This document shows, one piece after another, positions 9,031 through 18,054 of a stretch of DNA of 64,000 nucleotides; position 1 is the first letter of the stretch, and each line of letters opens with the position of its first letter. The notes under the pieces were generated by a model. It saw nothing but the letters and a program-made list of their open reading frames with translations, was not told the DNA's origin and searched no databases. The DNA is from Geobacillus genomosp. 3 (lineage in GTDB: Bacteria; Bacillota; Bacilli; Bacillales; Anoxybacillaceae). The stretch lies in assembly GCF_000445995.2 (NCBI RefSeq), contig NC_022080.4, forward strand, positions 1,240,001 to 1,304,000, read 5' to 3'. The position numbers were made by a program, and so were the translations under genes.

Positions 9031-9352
9031 AATACTGAATTCCTCCTAATACCTTTAGCCAGCTTGGCTAACCTCGAGATTTTTATCAAATAACAAAATA
9101 TACTCCACAGCCATCCAAGATGCGTGTTCGTGCTGAACGCTTGAAATATATTCTGTTATGTGATGACTTTACTATACACTATTGGAAGCTGTCGAGTCAA
9201 GCAAAAGACAGGAAATTTCCGAAAAAAGTGGGTTGCTCGTCTAAGAAACGCCATCTTAGAAAGGAAAACGGGCCGCCGAAGGAGAAAAAAGTCATGAACG
9301 ACCGAGAAAAACCATACATTGGAGTAGGAACGACAAAAAGGGGGAGAAGCGG
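9031..9352. other. Intergenic region with cold-shock leader
   Basis: About 320 bp without a convincing gene. The part next to the csp gene is its 5' leader, with a GGTTAGCC/GGCTAA hairpin near 9055-9072. Open frames here (for example 9120-9386) lack ribosome binding sites and family-like sequence. Confidence 0.5.
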
Positions 9353-9604
9353 ATGTACCGCGGAAAAATCGCGGGCCAAGAAGTGATCGTCCGACTGGGC
9401 AACCGGGTCAGCCGCCGGTATTTCAGCGACAATAAAATTTACCACATGGTTCTGTCGTACGGAGAATCAGCATTCCGCAAAGGACAGGATACGTTTTGCA
9501 TCTACAATGACCGCGTCGGCTTGATCGTCGCGGAGGTCGAGCAGCAGGATGTCCCGGTCATCCGGATCGATTACATTATTGAGAATGAAAATGTATACGA
9601 GTAA
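9353..9604 (+). CDS. Uncharacterised 83-aa protein
   Basis: A small soluble protein, MYRGKIAGQEVIVRLGNRVS, predicted mostly beta-strand with regular hydrophobic alternation (VIVRL, YHMVLSYG, RVGLIVAEV, VIRIDYII). The start has GGGGGAGAAGCGG ahead. I do not recognise the family. It is followed by a terminator and stands alone. Confidence 0.65.
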   Translation: MYRGKIAGQEVIVRLGNRVSRRYFSDNKIYHMVLSYGESAFRKGQDTFCIYNDRVGLIVAEVEQQDVPVIRIDYIIENENVYE

Positions 9605-9667
9605 CGGATTGACAAGAGCAGGCGGATGCGGTAACCTCTGATGTAAGCGGTAACAAAAACTGCGTTC

Positions 9668-9696
9668 GTCTGTTTCATCCCGAGACAGACTTTTGC
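9668..9696 (+). terminator. Terminator after the 83-aa gene
   Basis: GTCTGTTTC (about 9668-9676) pairs with GAGACAGAC (9682-9690) with one G-T pair, followed by TTTTG. Confidence 0.6.
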
Positions 9697-9802
9697 CGTA
9701 CGGGCAATCGTCTGTTTATTTTTTGGCTTTGGCTGAAACGGGCGGCGGCTTTTTTTCGTATATTGAAACGACAAGGGAGACAGACTAAAGAGGTGACGAT
9801 CA

Positions 9803-10204
9803 GTGTTGTTGCGCAAAATGATGTCAAGAGTCGGGGTCGGGTCGGCACACGTCGACTTGATCTTAAATAAATCGTTATGGCGGCAGGGGGAAACGATTCA
9901 AGGGATCGTTCATATTTATGGCGGAACGGTCGAACAAACGGTGAAGCGGCTCGATGTCGAGCTGGTGCAAAAAACGATCGAAAACGGCAAGGAGCGCGAT
10001 GCGGTCGTGGCCGTCATCCCGGCGGCCGGAGCGTTCGCGATCCGGCCGGGTGAAAAAAAAGAAATCCCGTTTGCCTACAAGATCCCTGATACGCTGCCGT
10101 TGTCGCGCCTCGGCCGTTCGTACCGGTTCATCACCCGCCTTCACATCGAGGATGCGGTCGATACGCTCGACTTCGACTATGTGCAAATTTTACCGAAAAA
10201 ATAG
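9803..10204 (+). CDS. Spo0M-like sporulation-control protein, short form
   Basis: A 133-aa protein starting with GTG (9803) behind GAGGTGA. Motifs GSAHVDLILNKSLWRQGETI, GGTVEQTVKRLDVELVQK and EIPFAYKIPDTLPLS belong to the arrestin-like N-terminal half of Spo0M. B. subtilis Spo0M is about 258 aa; here only the first arrestin-like half is present and ends cleanly at ILPKK. It may be a natural short paralogue rather than a break, since no C-terminal remnant follows before the glpF promoter. Its role in sporulation is inferred from the family. Confidence 0.8.
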   Translation: MLLRKMMSRVGVGSAHVDLILNKSLWRQGETIQGIVHIYGGTVEQTVKRLDVELVQKTIENGKERDAVVAVIPAAGAFAIRPGEKKEIPFAYKIPDTLPLSRLGRSYRFITRLHIEDAVDTLDFDYVQILPKK

Positions 10205-10205
10205 G

Positions 10206-10235
10206 TTGACAACGCTTACACATTTGCGGTATGCT
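10206..10235 (+). promoter_or_regulatory. glpFK promoter with overlapping cre site
   Basis: TTGACA (10206-10211) and TATGCT (10230-10235) are 18 bp apart. TGACAACGCTTACA (10207-10220) fits the cre consensus TGWNANCGNTNWCA at every fixed position and covers the -35 box, so CcpA bound here would block RNA polymerase. Glycerol genes are known CcpA targets in Bacillus. Confidence 0.8.
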
Positions 10236-10270
10236 AAAGGCAAGTTAATCATTTCGTGGCGGAGAAACGG

Positions 10271-10323
10271 AGACCCACACATCATTCCTCTAAATAGGGG
10301 AAGTGTGTGGGTCTTTGTTTTTT
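10271..10323 (+). terminator. Leader terminator/antiterminator of glpFK
   Basis: AGACCCACACA (10271-10281) pairs perfectly with TGTGTGGGTCT (10304-10314), extended inside by TTCC/GGAA, and is followed by TTGTTTTTT. It lies between the promoter and glpF. In B. subtilis GlpP with glycerol-3-phosphate prevents termination at such leaders; this control is inferred by homology. Confidence 0.8.
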
Positions 10324-10406
10324 CGCCCAACAAACAACCTTCCGGAAGGACCACTGAAGCAGGAAATGACAGCGAAAATCGCGAATGAAAAGGAGGAAGC
10401 GAACAA

Positions 10407-11231
10407 ATGTCACCGTTTTTAGGAGAATTCGTCGGCACGGCACTGCTCATCATTTTCGGAGCCGGGGTATGCGCCGGCGTGAACTTAAAGAAATCGTACG
10501 CAGCCAACTCAGGTTGGCTGGTCATTACGATGGGATGGGGATTGGCTGTGGCGATTGCGGCGTATGCCGTCGGACAATACAGCGGCGCCCATCTCAATCC
10601 GGCTTTGACAGTCGCATTGGCGCTTGCCGGTGATTTTCCATGGAAAGACGTGCCGGGCTATATTGCAGCGCAAGTGCTTGGGGCGGTCGTTGGGGCGGTC
10701 ATCGTCTGTCTTCATTATTGGCCGCATTGGAAAGAAACAGATGACCCCGGCGTCAAGCTCGGCGTGTTTGCCACCGGTCCGGCCGTGCCGAATGTTGTCG
10801 CCAATTTGTTAAGTGAAATGATCGGCACGTTTGTGCTTGTTTTGGCGATTTTGGCAATCGGCGCCAATAAGTTCGCTGACGGCCTCAATCCGTTTATCGT
10901 CGGTTTTTTGATTGTGGCGATTGGTTTGTCGCTTGGCGGGACGACCGGATACGCCATCAATCCGGCCCGCGACTTCGGTCCGCGGCTCGCCCATTTTTTG
11001 CTGCCGATCCCGGGCAAAGGTTCGTCGAACTGGTCGTACGCCTGGGTGCCGATCGTCGGCCCGCTGCTTGGCGGCGCAATGGGCAGCTTAGTGTATAAGG
11101 TGTTGTTTTTAGGCAAGACAAGCCCGGCGCTATGGGGTGTGATCATGGCTGCAGCGGCCGTATTGGCGGCGGCGGGTGTGTTGAAAGGAAAAGAGGCGGG
11201 AACGGCTGCGGCGGACCGCCGTTCAGCCTGA
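10407..11231 (+). CDS. glpF: Glycerol uptake facilitator
   Basis: A 274-aa aquaglyceroporin that lets glycerol diffuse through the membrane. Both pore motifs are present: HLNPALT (NPA, residues about 63-65) and INPARDFGPR (NPAR, about 185-188). The Asp after the second NPA is the glycerol-channel signature. Six membrane segments are evident. AAAGGAGG precedes the ATG. The C-terminal tail beyond TM6 is Ala/Gly-rich. It is first in an operon with glpK, controlled by the cre site and leader terminator upstream. Confidence 0.95.
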   Translation: MSPFLGEFVGTALLIIFGAGVCAGVNLKKSYAANSGWLVITMGWGLAVAIAAYAVGQYSGAHLNPALTVALALAGDFPWKDVPGYIAAQVLGAVVGAVIVCLHYWPHWKETDDPGVKLGVFATGPAVPNVVANLLSEMIGTFVLVLAILAIGANKFADGLNPFIVGFLIVAIGLSLGGTTGYAINPARDFGPRLAHFLLPIPGKGSSNWSYAWVPIVGPLLGGAMGSLVYKVLFLGKTSPALWGVIMAAAAVLAAAGVLKGKEAGTAAADRRSA

Positions 11232-11264
11232 CAGAGAACGTGTCGTTTGAAGTGAAGCCATTGA

Positions 11265-12791
<1,527 letters not shown>

Positions 12792-12799
12792 CAACGAGA

Positions 12800-12835
12800 A
12801 AACGGATGCCCTCAGCAAGGGTGTCCGTTTTTTTA
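12800..12835 (+). terminator. glpFK terminator
   Basis: AAACGGATGCCCT (12800-12812) pairs with AGGGTGTCCGTTT (12818-12830) with one mismatch, followed by TTTT. Confidence 0.9.
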
Positions 12836-13100
12836 TGGTGGAAAACGGGAGGGCGGCTGACTGTTCGGCGGTGGAAATGAACTCCAGTGCAGACACTAGC
12901 CCACTTCGATCTGTCAGTGAGCGGCTTTTGAAGAGAGAACGGAATATAAAATTATCTTATAAAACTATGTGCTAAATATTCAATGAAAACTTAAACGCAA
13001 TGACAGTTAAGAAATGAAACGACATGCCGTTTTATTTATGTTTGAATATCAGGCAGGCAATGCCGCAGGGAAGCCTAAATAGACAAAACAAACAAAAACG
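12836..13100. other. Intergenic region without a recognisable gene
   Basis: The 265 bp between the glpK terminator and the S-box promoter become AT-rich after about 12940. I see no coding frame with a ribosome binding site and no strong hairpin. Confidence 0.5.
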
Positions 13101-13129
13101 TTGTCGCTTTTGTCCACTTGTGGTAACAT
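13101..13129 (+). promoter_or_regulatory. Promoter of the S-box transcript
   Basis: TTGTCG (13101-13106) and TAACAT (13124-13129) with a 17-bp spacer, about 20 bp before the riboswitch. Confidence 0.55.
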
Positions 13130-13149
13130 AAGAAGTAAATTACATACGT

Positions 13150-13297
13150 CTTATCAAGAGTGGGCGAGAGAACGGGCTTGATGACCCCACAGCAACCTGC
13201 CGCCGGCAAGGTGCTAACACCCGCAAAGCGGTTTCGCTTTGGATGATAAGAACGGCTTCCCCCTTTCGCGTCATTCCGAGGCGAAAGGGGGTTTTTT
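13150..13297 (+). ncRNA. SAM-I riboswitch (S-box) with terminator
   Basis: The aptamer runs from CTTATCAAGAGTGGGCGAGA through CAGCAACCTGCC and GCAAGGTGCTAA to GATGATAAG, pairing CTTATC with GATAAG to close P1 (13150-13250). These are the conserved S-box elements. A terminator follows: CCCCCTTTCGC pairs with GCGAAAGGGGG (13281-13291), then six T. S-adenosylmethionine binding favours termination, so the genes below are expected to be on when SAM is scarce. The position directly before the gene at 13322 makes that gene the regulated target. Confidence 0.92.
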
Positions 13298-13321
13298 ATG
13301 GATGGGAGGTGAGGGAAAGCA

Positions 13322-13654
13322 GTGGCGGAACGATATTCGCTTCGCGACTGCATGGCGGCGCATTTGCCAGCTGCGGCGTTTGCTGTTCATGTCATGCGCT
13401 GTGTGCAGGCGGAACTCATCCGGCTTGATCCGCAGGCGGTGGCGCATGTCGACCGCGGGGGGAAGTATATTCATTTGTATGGGGAGGTACGCGGAACGGC
13501 GTTTTCTGTTCTGCTGACCGTCGATGAGGCAGACGAATGGAGGGCAGCCGGTCCGTACGCCCTTGACCGCTACATATGGACCGAACTTGCGAAAAAAGGG
13601 ATTCGGCCGATGCAATGGACGCCGTACTTGCAGGCGGTGTTTTTCACTTCATGA
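13322..13654 (+). CDS. Uncharacterised 110-aa protein under S-box control
   Basis: Starts with GTG behind GGGAGGTGAGG. The chain MAERYSLRDCMAAHLPAAAF ... RPMQWTPYLQAVFFTS has no motif I recognise. It is predicted alpha/beta with a helical N-terminus (residues 5-32) and strands around KYIHLYGEVR and AFSVLLTVDE. It is the first gene after the SAM riboswitch, so a link to methionine, cysteine or SAM metabolism is likely by context only. The following VOC gene starts about 20 bp downstream, so the two are probably co-transcribed. Confidence 0.75.
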   Translation: MAERYSLRDCMAAHLPAAAFAVHVMRCVQAELIRLDPQAVAHVDRGGKYIHLYGEVRGTAFSVLLTVDEADEWRAAGPYALDRYIWTELAKKGIRPMQWTPYLQAVFFTS

Positions 13655-13674
13655 CAGAAAGGGAGAAGCAACAG

Positions 13675-14058
13675 ATGGCAGTGAAAAAATTTGAACATGT
13701 CGGCATTCAAGTCAAAGACATCGAGGCATCAAAGGCATTTTACCAAAACGTCGTCGGCCTTGAGCTGTTAAGCGAAATGATCCATACGAACGGGACGATG
13801 AAACTGTCGTTTTTAGGGATCGATGGTTCGATCATCGTCGAACTGATCGAAGGGTACAACCCAAACTTGCCAACCGAAGGAAAAGTGCACCATGTAGCGT
13901 TTACGGTGGAAGGCATTGAGCAGGAAAAAGAACGGCTTCAATCGCTTGATGTGTCGCTTGTATGGGAAGATATTACCGAGCTCCCGAACGGGGCGAAATA
14001 TTTATTTTTCCTCGGTCCGGACGGCGAATGGATCGAATTTTACGAGCCAGGACAATGA
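13675..14058 (+). CDS. VOC family (glyoxalase-like) protein
   Basis: A 127-aa metal-dependent VOC-fold protein. It starts FEHVGIQVKDIEASKAFYQN, has GKVHHVAFTVEGIE at the start of the second beta-alpha-beta-beta-beta repeat, and ends YLFFLGPDGEWIEFYEP. Metal ligands of the fold are visible: His (FEHVG), Glu (IIVELIEG), His (HHVAF) and Glu (WIEFYEP). It resembles lactoylglutathione lyase/methylmalonyl-CoA epimerase-type proteins, but the substrate is not clear. GGGAGAAG precedes the ATG at 13675. Probably in the S-box transcript. Confidence 0.85.
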   Translation: MAVKKFEHVGIQVKDIEASKAFYQNVVGLELLSEMIHTNGTMKLSFLGIDGSIIVELIEGYNPNLPTEGKVHHVAFTVEGIEQEKERLQSLDVSLVWEDITELPNGAKYLFFLGPDGEWIEFYEPGQ

Positions 14059-14068
14059 ACGGAAGGGA

Positions 14069-14096
14069 AGGCGGCCATGCCGATGGCCGCCTTTTG
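14069..14096 (+). terminator. Terminator after the VOC gene
   Basis: GGCGGCCAT (14070-14078) pairs perfectly with ATGGCCGCC (14083-14091), followed by TTTTG. Confidence 0.9.
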
Positions 14097-14178
14097 TCGC
14101 GGCGGCGCGGTTTAGCCGTGGAAGAAGGAAAAGGAGCGGTGCATCGCGTATATATAAAGGGGGAGAGGAGGAGAACAG

Positions 14179-14661
14179 ATGGAGCCGCAAGTCATTCGCG
14201 CCATTCAAGACGACTACCCGGATGAATTCGCCTGGTGCTACGGCTGCGGACGGCTGAATGAGCAAGGCCATCATTTCCGCACCGGCTGGGACGGGGACAA
14301 AACGGTGACCGTCTATACGCCGCGCCCGGAACATACGGCGATTCCCGGGTTTGTGTATGGCGGGCTGATCGCCTCGCTCATCGACTGCCACGGCACCGGT
14401 TCCGCGGCGCTGGCCTTGCATCGGAAAAACGGCCATGAGCCGGGAAGCGGGGAAACGCCGCCGCGTTTCGTCACCGCGTCGCTTCATGTTGACTTTGTCA
14501 AGCCGACGCCGCATGGCGTGCCGCTTGTCGCCGTCGGAACGGTGACGGAGATTCATCCGAAAAAATGGCAAGTGGACACCGAAGTGTTCGTCAACGGCGA
14601 ACGATGCGCCAGCGGGCAAGTCATAGCGGTCGTCATGCCGAAAACATTTGTCCGCGCTTGA
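14179..14661 (+). CDS. Hotdog-fold thioesterase, PaaI-like
   Basis: A 160-aa hotdog protein. CYGCGRLNEQGHHFRTGW and FVYGGLIASLIDCHGTGSAA form the central helix region; the Asp in LIDCHG is the usual catalytic acid of PaaI-type acyl-CoA thioesterases. FVTASLHVDFVKPTP forms the dimer strand. GGGGGAGAGGAGGA precedes the ATG. Substrate unknown. It faces a second hotdog gene across a shared hairpin. Confidence 0.82.
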   Translation: MEPQVIRAIQDDYPDEFAWCYGCGRLNEQGHHFRTGWDGDKTVTVYTPRPEHTAIPGFVYGGLIASLIDCHGTGSAALALHRKNGHEPGSGETPPRFVTASLHVDFVKPTPHGVPLVAVGTVTEIHPKKWQVDTEVFVNGERCASGQVIAVVMPKTFVRA

Positions 14662-14672
14662 TCCAGCAACGA

Positions 14673-14721
14673 AAAGCGCCGGAGAGCTGCTGTGTTTAAC
14701 AGCGCTTTCTCCGGCGTTTGG
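14673..14721. terminator. Hairpin between two convergent thioesterase genes
   Basis: AAGCGCCGGAGA (14674-14685) pairs with TCTCCGGCGTTT (14708-14719); the two arms end in TTT or AAA. It serves the plus-strand gene and possibly the opposite one. Confidence 0.7.
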
Positions 14722-14788
14722 CCGCCGTTGTCCTCTCGTCCTCACTTCGCTGCTGTTTCGTCTTGAGTTTAGGAGGCGACCCGTCGCG

Positions 14789-15205
14789 TCACGGTTTGTC
14801 CATGACGAGCACCGACGATGTAGCGCTCGCTACTTCTTTGCCGTTTTGCCGGACGACAGCAGTCACATAGGCGATGGTTTTCCCGAACTTTTCCACTCTT
14901 GCTTCGATTTCAGCTTCCCCCACTGCTGCCGGGCGGTGAAATGTCGTCTGCAAGTTGATGGAGGCGAGCAGTTGGTCATCGCGAAGCAAAGTGGTTACCG
15001 CATACGCCATTAGAGCGTCCGCCGCCGCCCCGACAAACCCGCCCATAATAACCCCGTTGCCGTTAAGCAGCGATTCGCGGATTGTCCATACTCCTTTCGC
15101 ATAGCCGTCCCGGGCTTCTGTCAAGCGGACGCCAAGCGCCTCATCGCATGGCGGCGGCGCGCTTTGCCCGGCGATAACGTCATGTAAGTTGGTCAATGGC
15201 TTCAT
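14789..15205 (-). CDS. Hotdog-fold thioesterase, PaaI family
   Basis: A 138-aa thioesterase: GNGVIMGGFVGAAADALMAY is the catalytic helix (Asp in AADAL), followed by ASINLQTTFHRPAAVGE, the usual PaaI strand pattern. The ATG at 15205 lies eight bases after AGAAGGGG; an in-frame TTG further upstream has no box. It probably hydrolyses a small acyl- or aryl-CoA. Divergent from hutG and separated from it by 140 bp holding both promoters. Confidence 0.85.
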   Translation of the reverse strand: MKPLTNLHDVIAGQSAPPPCDEALGVRLTEARDGYAKGVWTIRESLLNGNGVIMGGFVGAAADALMAYAVTTLLRDDQLLASINLQTTFHRPAAVGEAEIEARVEKFGKTIAYVTAVVRQNGKEVASATSSVLVMDKP

Positions 15206-15345
15206 CGCGAACACCCCTTCTGTTGTCAATCATGTTTTTTATTCGCCAAACGGCAGCGATTTCCTCTTTTCGCATGTGCGGGAAGGAGAACGGCAAAGCG
15301 GCGGCGAAAGAAACAAGCAGCTGACAACGGAAAGGGGATGGTCGG

Positions 15346-16311
15346 ATGTATCAACAGCCGGAGGAAAGCCGCTGGACCGGACGGATCGACAGCGTGAAGG
15401 ACGAGCGGGCGTTTCGTCTTCATCAGCGCATTCGCTTGCTTGATTTGTCACAGCCATTCGCGCCCGCGGAACGGGCGGCGGCCTTCATCGGGTTTGCCTG
15501 CGACGAAGGCGTGCGCCGCAACCAAGGACGCCAAGGGGCGAAAGAGGCGCCCGCCGCCGTCAAAGCGGCGCTTGCCCGGCTGCCTTGGCACCTTCCGGAA
15601 GGGGTCGAAGCTTACGATGCGGGCGATGTCGTTTATGTTGAGGAACAGCTCGAACAAAGCCAGGCGGAACTTGGTGAAGCGGTCGCCCGCCTGCTGCAAA
15701 ACAACATGGCGCCTATCGTGATCGGCGGCGGCCATGAGACGGCGTACGGCCATTACTTGGGCGTCCGCAAGGCGCTGGGCCGCGAGCGAACGATCGGCAT
15801 CATCAACATTGACGCTCATTTCGACTTGCGGCCGTACGATGACGGTCCGACATCCGGGACGATGTTTCGGCAAATATTGGATCAAGACGAACGGGCCGGT
15901 TATTTTTGCCTCGGCATTCAGCGGCTCGGCAACACGGCGGCGCTGTTTGCGGATGCCGAAGCGTACGGCTGCCGGTACGTGCTCGAGGACGAGCTGACCG
16001 CCAACGTTGACGCCGCTTATGAACAGATCGAGGAGTTTGCCGCAAAGCACGATGCGGTGATGCTCACCATTTGCATGGACGCCATCAGCGCGGCGGCCGC
16101 GCCGGGGGTGAGCGCGCCGTCGCCGTTTGGGCTCTCTCCGGCTTTGGCGCGCGCCCTCATCCGCCGCATCGTTTCCCATCCGAAAACGATAAGCATCGAT
16201 CTTTGCGAAGTCAATCCGCGGTTGGATGAAGGAGGAAAAACGGTGGCGTTAGCCGCCGCCTTTTGCATGGAGGCGCTCCTTCATTTCCGCCGCTTGCAGC
16301 CAAGGCGGTGA
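15346..16311 (+). CDS. hutG: Formimidoylglutamase
   Basis: A 321-aa ureohydrolase of the arginase fold that hydrolyses N-formimidoyl-glutamate to glutamate and formamide, the last step of histidine breakdown. Metal-binding motifs: GGGHETAYGH, INIDAHFDLRP, and CMDAISAAAAPGVSAP; the last is the HutG version of the arginase SxDxD motif. GGAAAGGGG precedes the ATG. It begins the local hut cluster and is followed 4 bp later by a regulator gene. The product formamide connects in principle to the formamidase gene 32 kb away. Confidence 0.92.
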   Translation: MYQQPEESRWTGRIDSVKDERAFRLHQRIRLLDLSQPFAPAERAAAFIGFACDEGVRRNQGRQGAKEAPAAVKAALARLPWHLPEGVEAYDAGDVVYVEEQLEQSQAELGEAVARLLQNNMAPIVIGGGHETAYGHYLGVRKALGRERTIGIINIDAHFDLRPYDDGPTSGTMFRQILDQDERAGYFCLGIQRLGNTAALFADAEAYGCRYVLEDELTANVDAAYEQIEEFAAKHDAVMLTICMDAISAAAAPGVSAPSPFGLSPALARALIRRIVSHPKTISIDLCEVNPRLDEGGKTVALAAAFCMEALLHFRRLQPRR

Positions 16312-16315
16312 GAAC

Positions 16316-17788
16316 GTGAAGTTGGTCATTGCCGAACGGGATGACAAAGAACGGGAAGCGATCCGCTGGCTCGTTTCCGCCTATTCGCTGCCGATCGAGC
16401 ACGTGTATACAGCGGCCACCGTCGAGGAGATGATGGTGCTTCTTGAGCAGGAGGCGCCAGAGCTGTTGTACGTCGAACTTGATATGATTCCGTATGACCA
16501 ATGGCCGAGGGCGACGGCCCACGTCCGCCTGTTTTGCCGGCGGGTGATCGCCGCCACCGCCGAGGCGACGTTCGCGCGGGCGAAGCAAGCCATCGACTGG
16601 CAATGCGTCGATTTGCTCGTCAAGCCGCTCGAGCCCGCCAAACTGAAGCAGGCGCTGAGAACGGCGGCTTCGCTTTTCCCAAGCCGCCCGAGCCTGGCTG
16701 CGGGGGGAGAGGGTCCTCATCATGATTACCGTTCGTTATTTTGCGATGACCCCGCCGCCTCCCCTCATGTATGGTTGGTGCAGGCGGAACAGCCGGCTTT
16801 GTCTCCGGAAGTGATTCGCTTTTTAACGGACTATCCGTTTCGCGGCCGGGCGCGCGTGTTGCCGCTGACTTATATGGCGGTTTGCCTGCTTTTCGATCTG
16901 CCGGGTGACGGGAAAGAGGCGGCGTGGAAGCTGTTGCGCGATTGGGAGGAAGACCACCATGAGCCGCTCGCGATCGTGGCGATGCCGCCGGACGGCCGGA
17001 AAACGGTGCGCGCGCAATACCAGGCGGCCCGCCGGTTGCTGGAGACGACGTTTTTCATCGGCTACCGCCAGGTGATCGCCCCGGCGCCCGAATACGAACA
17101 GCAGCGCGAGCTTGATCCGTTTTTGACGCCCGAGGAGCAGCGGCAATGGATCGGGATGCTCGAGCGGTTCGACTACGAAGCGGTGAAACGATGGCTGCAG
17201 CGCGAGTTTTGGCATTGGACGCCGCCGTTTCCGAGCCCGGAGATGGTGCGGACGAGGCTGACAAGCATTTTGGCGCAAATTCGCCGGTTTATGAAAACGT
17301 ACCGCCTTGACCGCGGCATGACGGAGCGGGAGTATATGCGCCTCTTTCACGAAATTTTGTACAACCCCGTCTTATACCGGATCGTCCAGGAATTGATTTT
17401 GTTTTTATACCGGCTGCTTCACGAGGCGAAACAAGCCGAGGAAGGCGCGCGCGCCGATGCCGTGGAGCGCGGTCTCCGCTACATGGAAGCGCACTTTCGC
17501 GACCCGTCGCTGACGCTTGAGAAAGCGGCGGCCGCAGCCGGACGCAGCCCTGCGTATTTCAGCCATTTGTTGTCGAAAAAGCGCGGCATCACCTTTCGCC
17601 AGTGGCTGACGAACCGGCGGCTCGAGGAAGCGAAGCGTCTGCTCCGGCAGACGGACTTGTCGGTCAAAGAAATCGCTGAACAAACGGGGTTTCGCACCGC
17701 CCATTATTTGACGCGCGTTTTCAAAGCCGAGCTGAACGAGACGCCGACCGCCTACCGCGACGGGCAACGGGCCCTTCCGCCGCGGTAG
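16316..17788 (+). CDS. AraC-type response regulator-like protein in the hut cluster
   Basis: A 490-aa protein. Residues 1-120 look like a receiver domain (MKLVIAERDDKEREAIRWLV; LLVKPLEPAKLKQAL keeps the conserved Lys). The usual phospho-acceptor position is unclear: LYVELDMIP offers Glu54 or Asp56 rather than the normal Asp-x-x-Met-Pro, so phosphorylation is doubtful. The middle (about 130-380) is a helical linker. The last 100 residues are a double AraC HTH: LEKAAAAAGRSPAYFSHLLS and VKEIAEQTGFRTAHYLTRVF. GTG start 4 bp after hutG. Its place between hutG and hutU suggests it controls histidine use, replacing HutP. No sensor kinase gene is adjacent. Confidence 0.82.
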   Translation: MKLVIAERDDKEREAIRWLVSAYSLPIEHVYTAATVEEMMVLLEQEAPELLYVELDMIPYDQWPRATAHVRLFCRRVIAATAEATFARAKQAIDWQCVDLLVKPLEPAKLKQALRTAASLFPSRPSLAAGGEGPHHDYRSLFCDDPAASPHVWLVQAEQPALSPEVIRFLTDYPFRGRARVLPLTYMAVCLLFDLPGDGKEAAWKLLRDWEEDHHEPLAIVAMPPDGRKTVRAQYQAARRLLETTFFIGYRQVIAPAPEYEQQRELDPFLTPEEQRQWIGMLERFDYEAVKRWLQREFWHWTPPFPSPEMVRTRLTSILAQIRRFMKTYRLDRGMTEREYMRLFHEILYNPVLYRIVQELILFLYRLLHEAKQAEEGARADAVERGLRYMEAHFRDPSLTLEKAAAAAGRSPAYFSHLLSKKRGITFRQWLTNRRLEEAKRLLRQTDLSVKEIAEQTGFRTAHYLTRVFKAELNETPTAYRDGQRALPPR

Positions 17789-18048
17789 GCGTTTTTTTCA
17801 TGAAAATGCGCGTGCCTCAGGCGATCCGGTTGAAGGCAAATCTATGCACCGTGAGAAGCCGCGCTCACGCCGGGCGCCAGGCAGGATGGGTCCGTGGCCG
17901 GGGAGTCAAAAGAAAAGGACAATTGCGAAAAAAAGTGATGGGAGAAAGGCAAAAATCAAGAAACATTTCGAAAGATTGTGCATAAATTTGAAAGCGCTGT
18001 CTATCGAAGCGGCGGCCGCCCTTTTTTACAATAAAAGAAAAAAGGAGG
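17789..18048 (+). promoter_or_regulatory. hutU upstream region with cre-like site
   Basis: The 260 bp between the regulator and hutU contain no gene. TGAAAGCGCTGTCT (17989-18002) fits the cre consensus at all fixed positions but the last (T for A), about 50 bp before hutU. Carbon repression of hut is known in Bacillus, so a weak cre is plausible. A T7 run after a short CGCC/GGCG stem near 17780-17800 may end the regulator transcript. Confidence 0.5.
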
Positions 18049-18054
18049 ATGACA

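Noticed and set aside
9120..9445. Frames on both strands between the cold-shock gene and the 83-aa gene
   Set aside because: No ribosome binding site, basic low-complexity composition and overlap with the csp leader.
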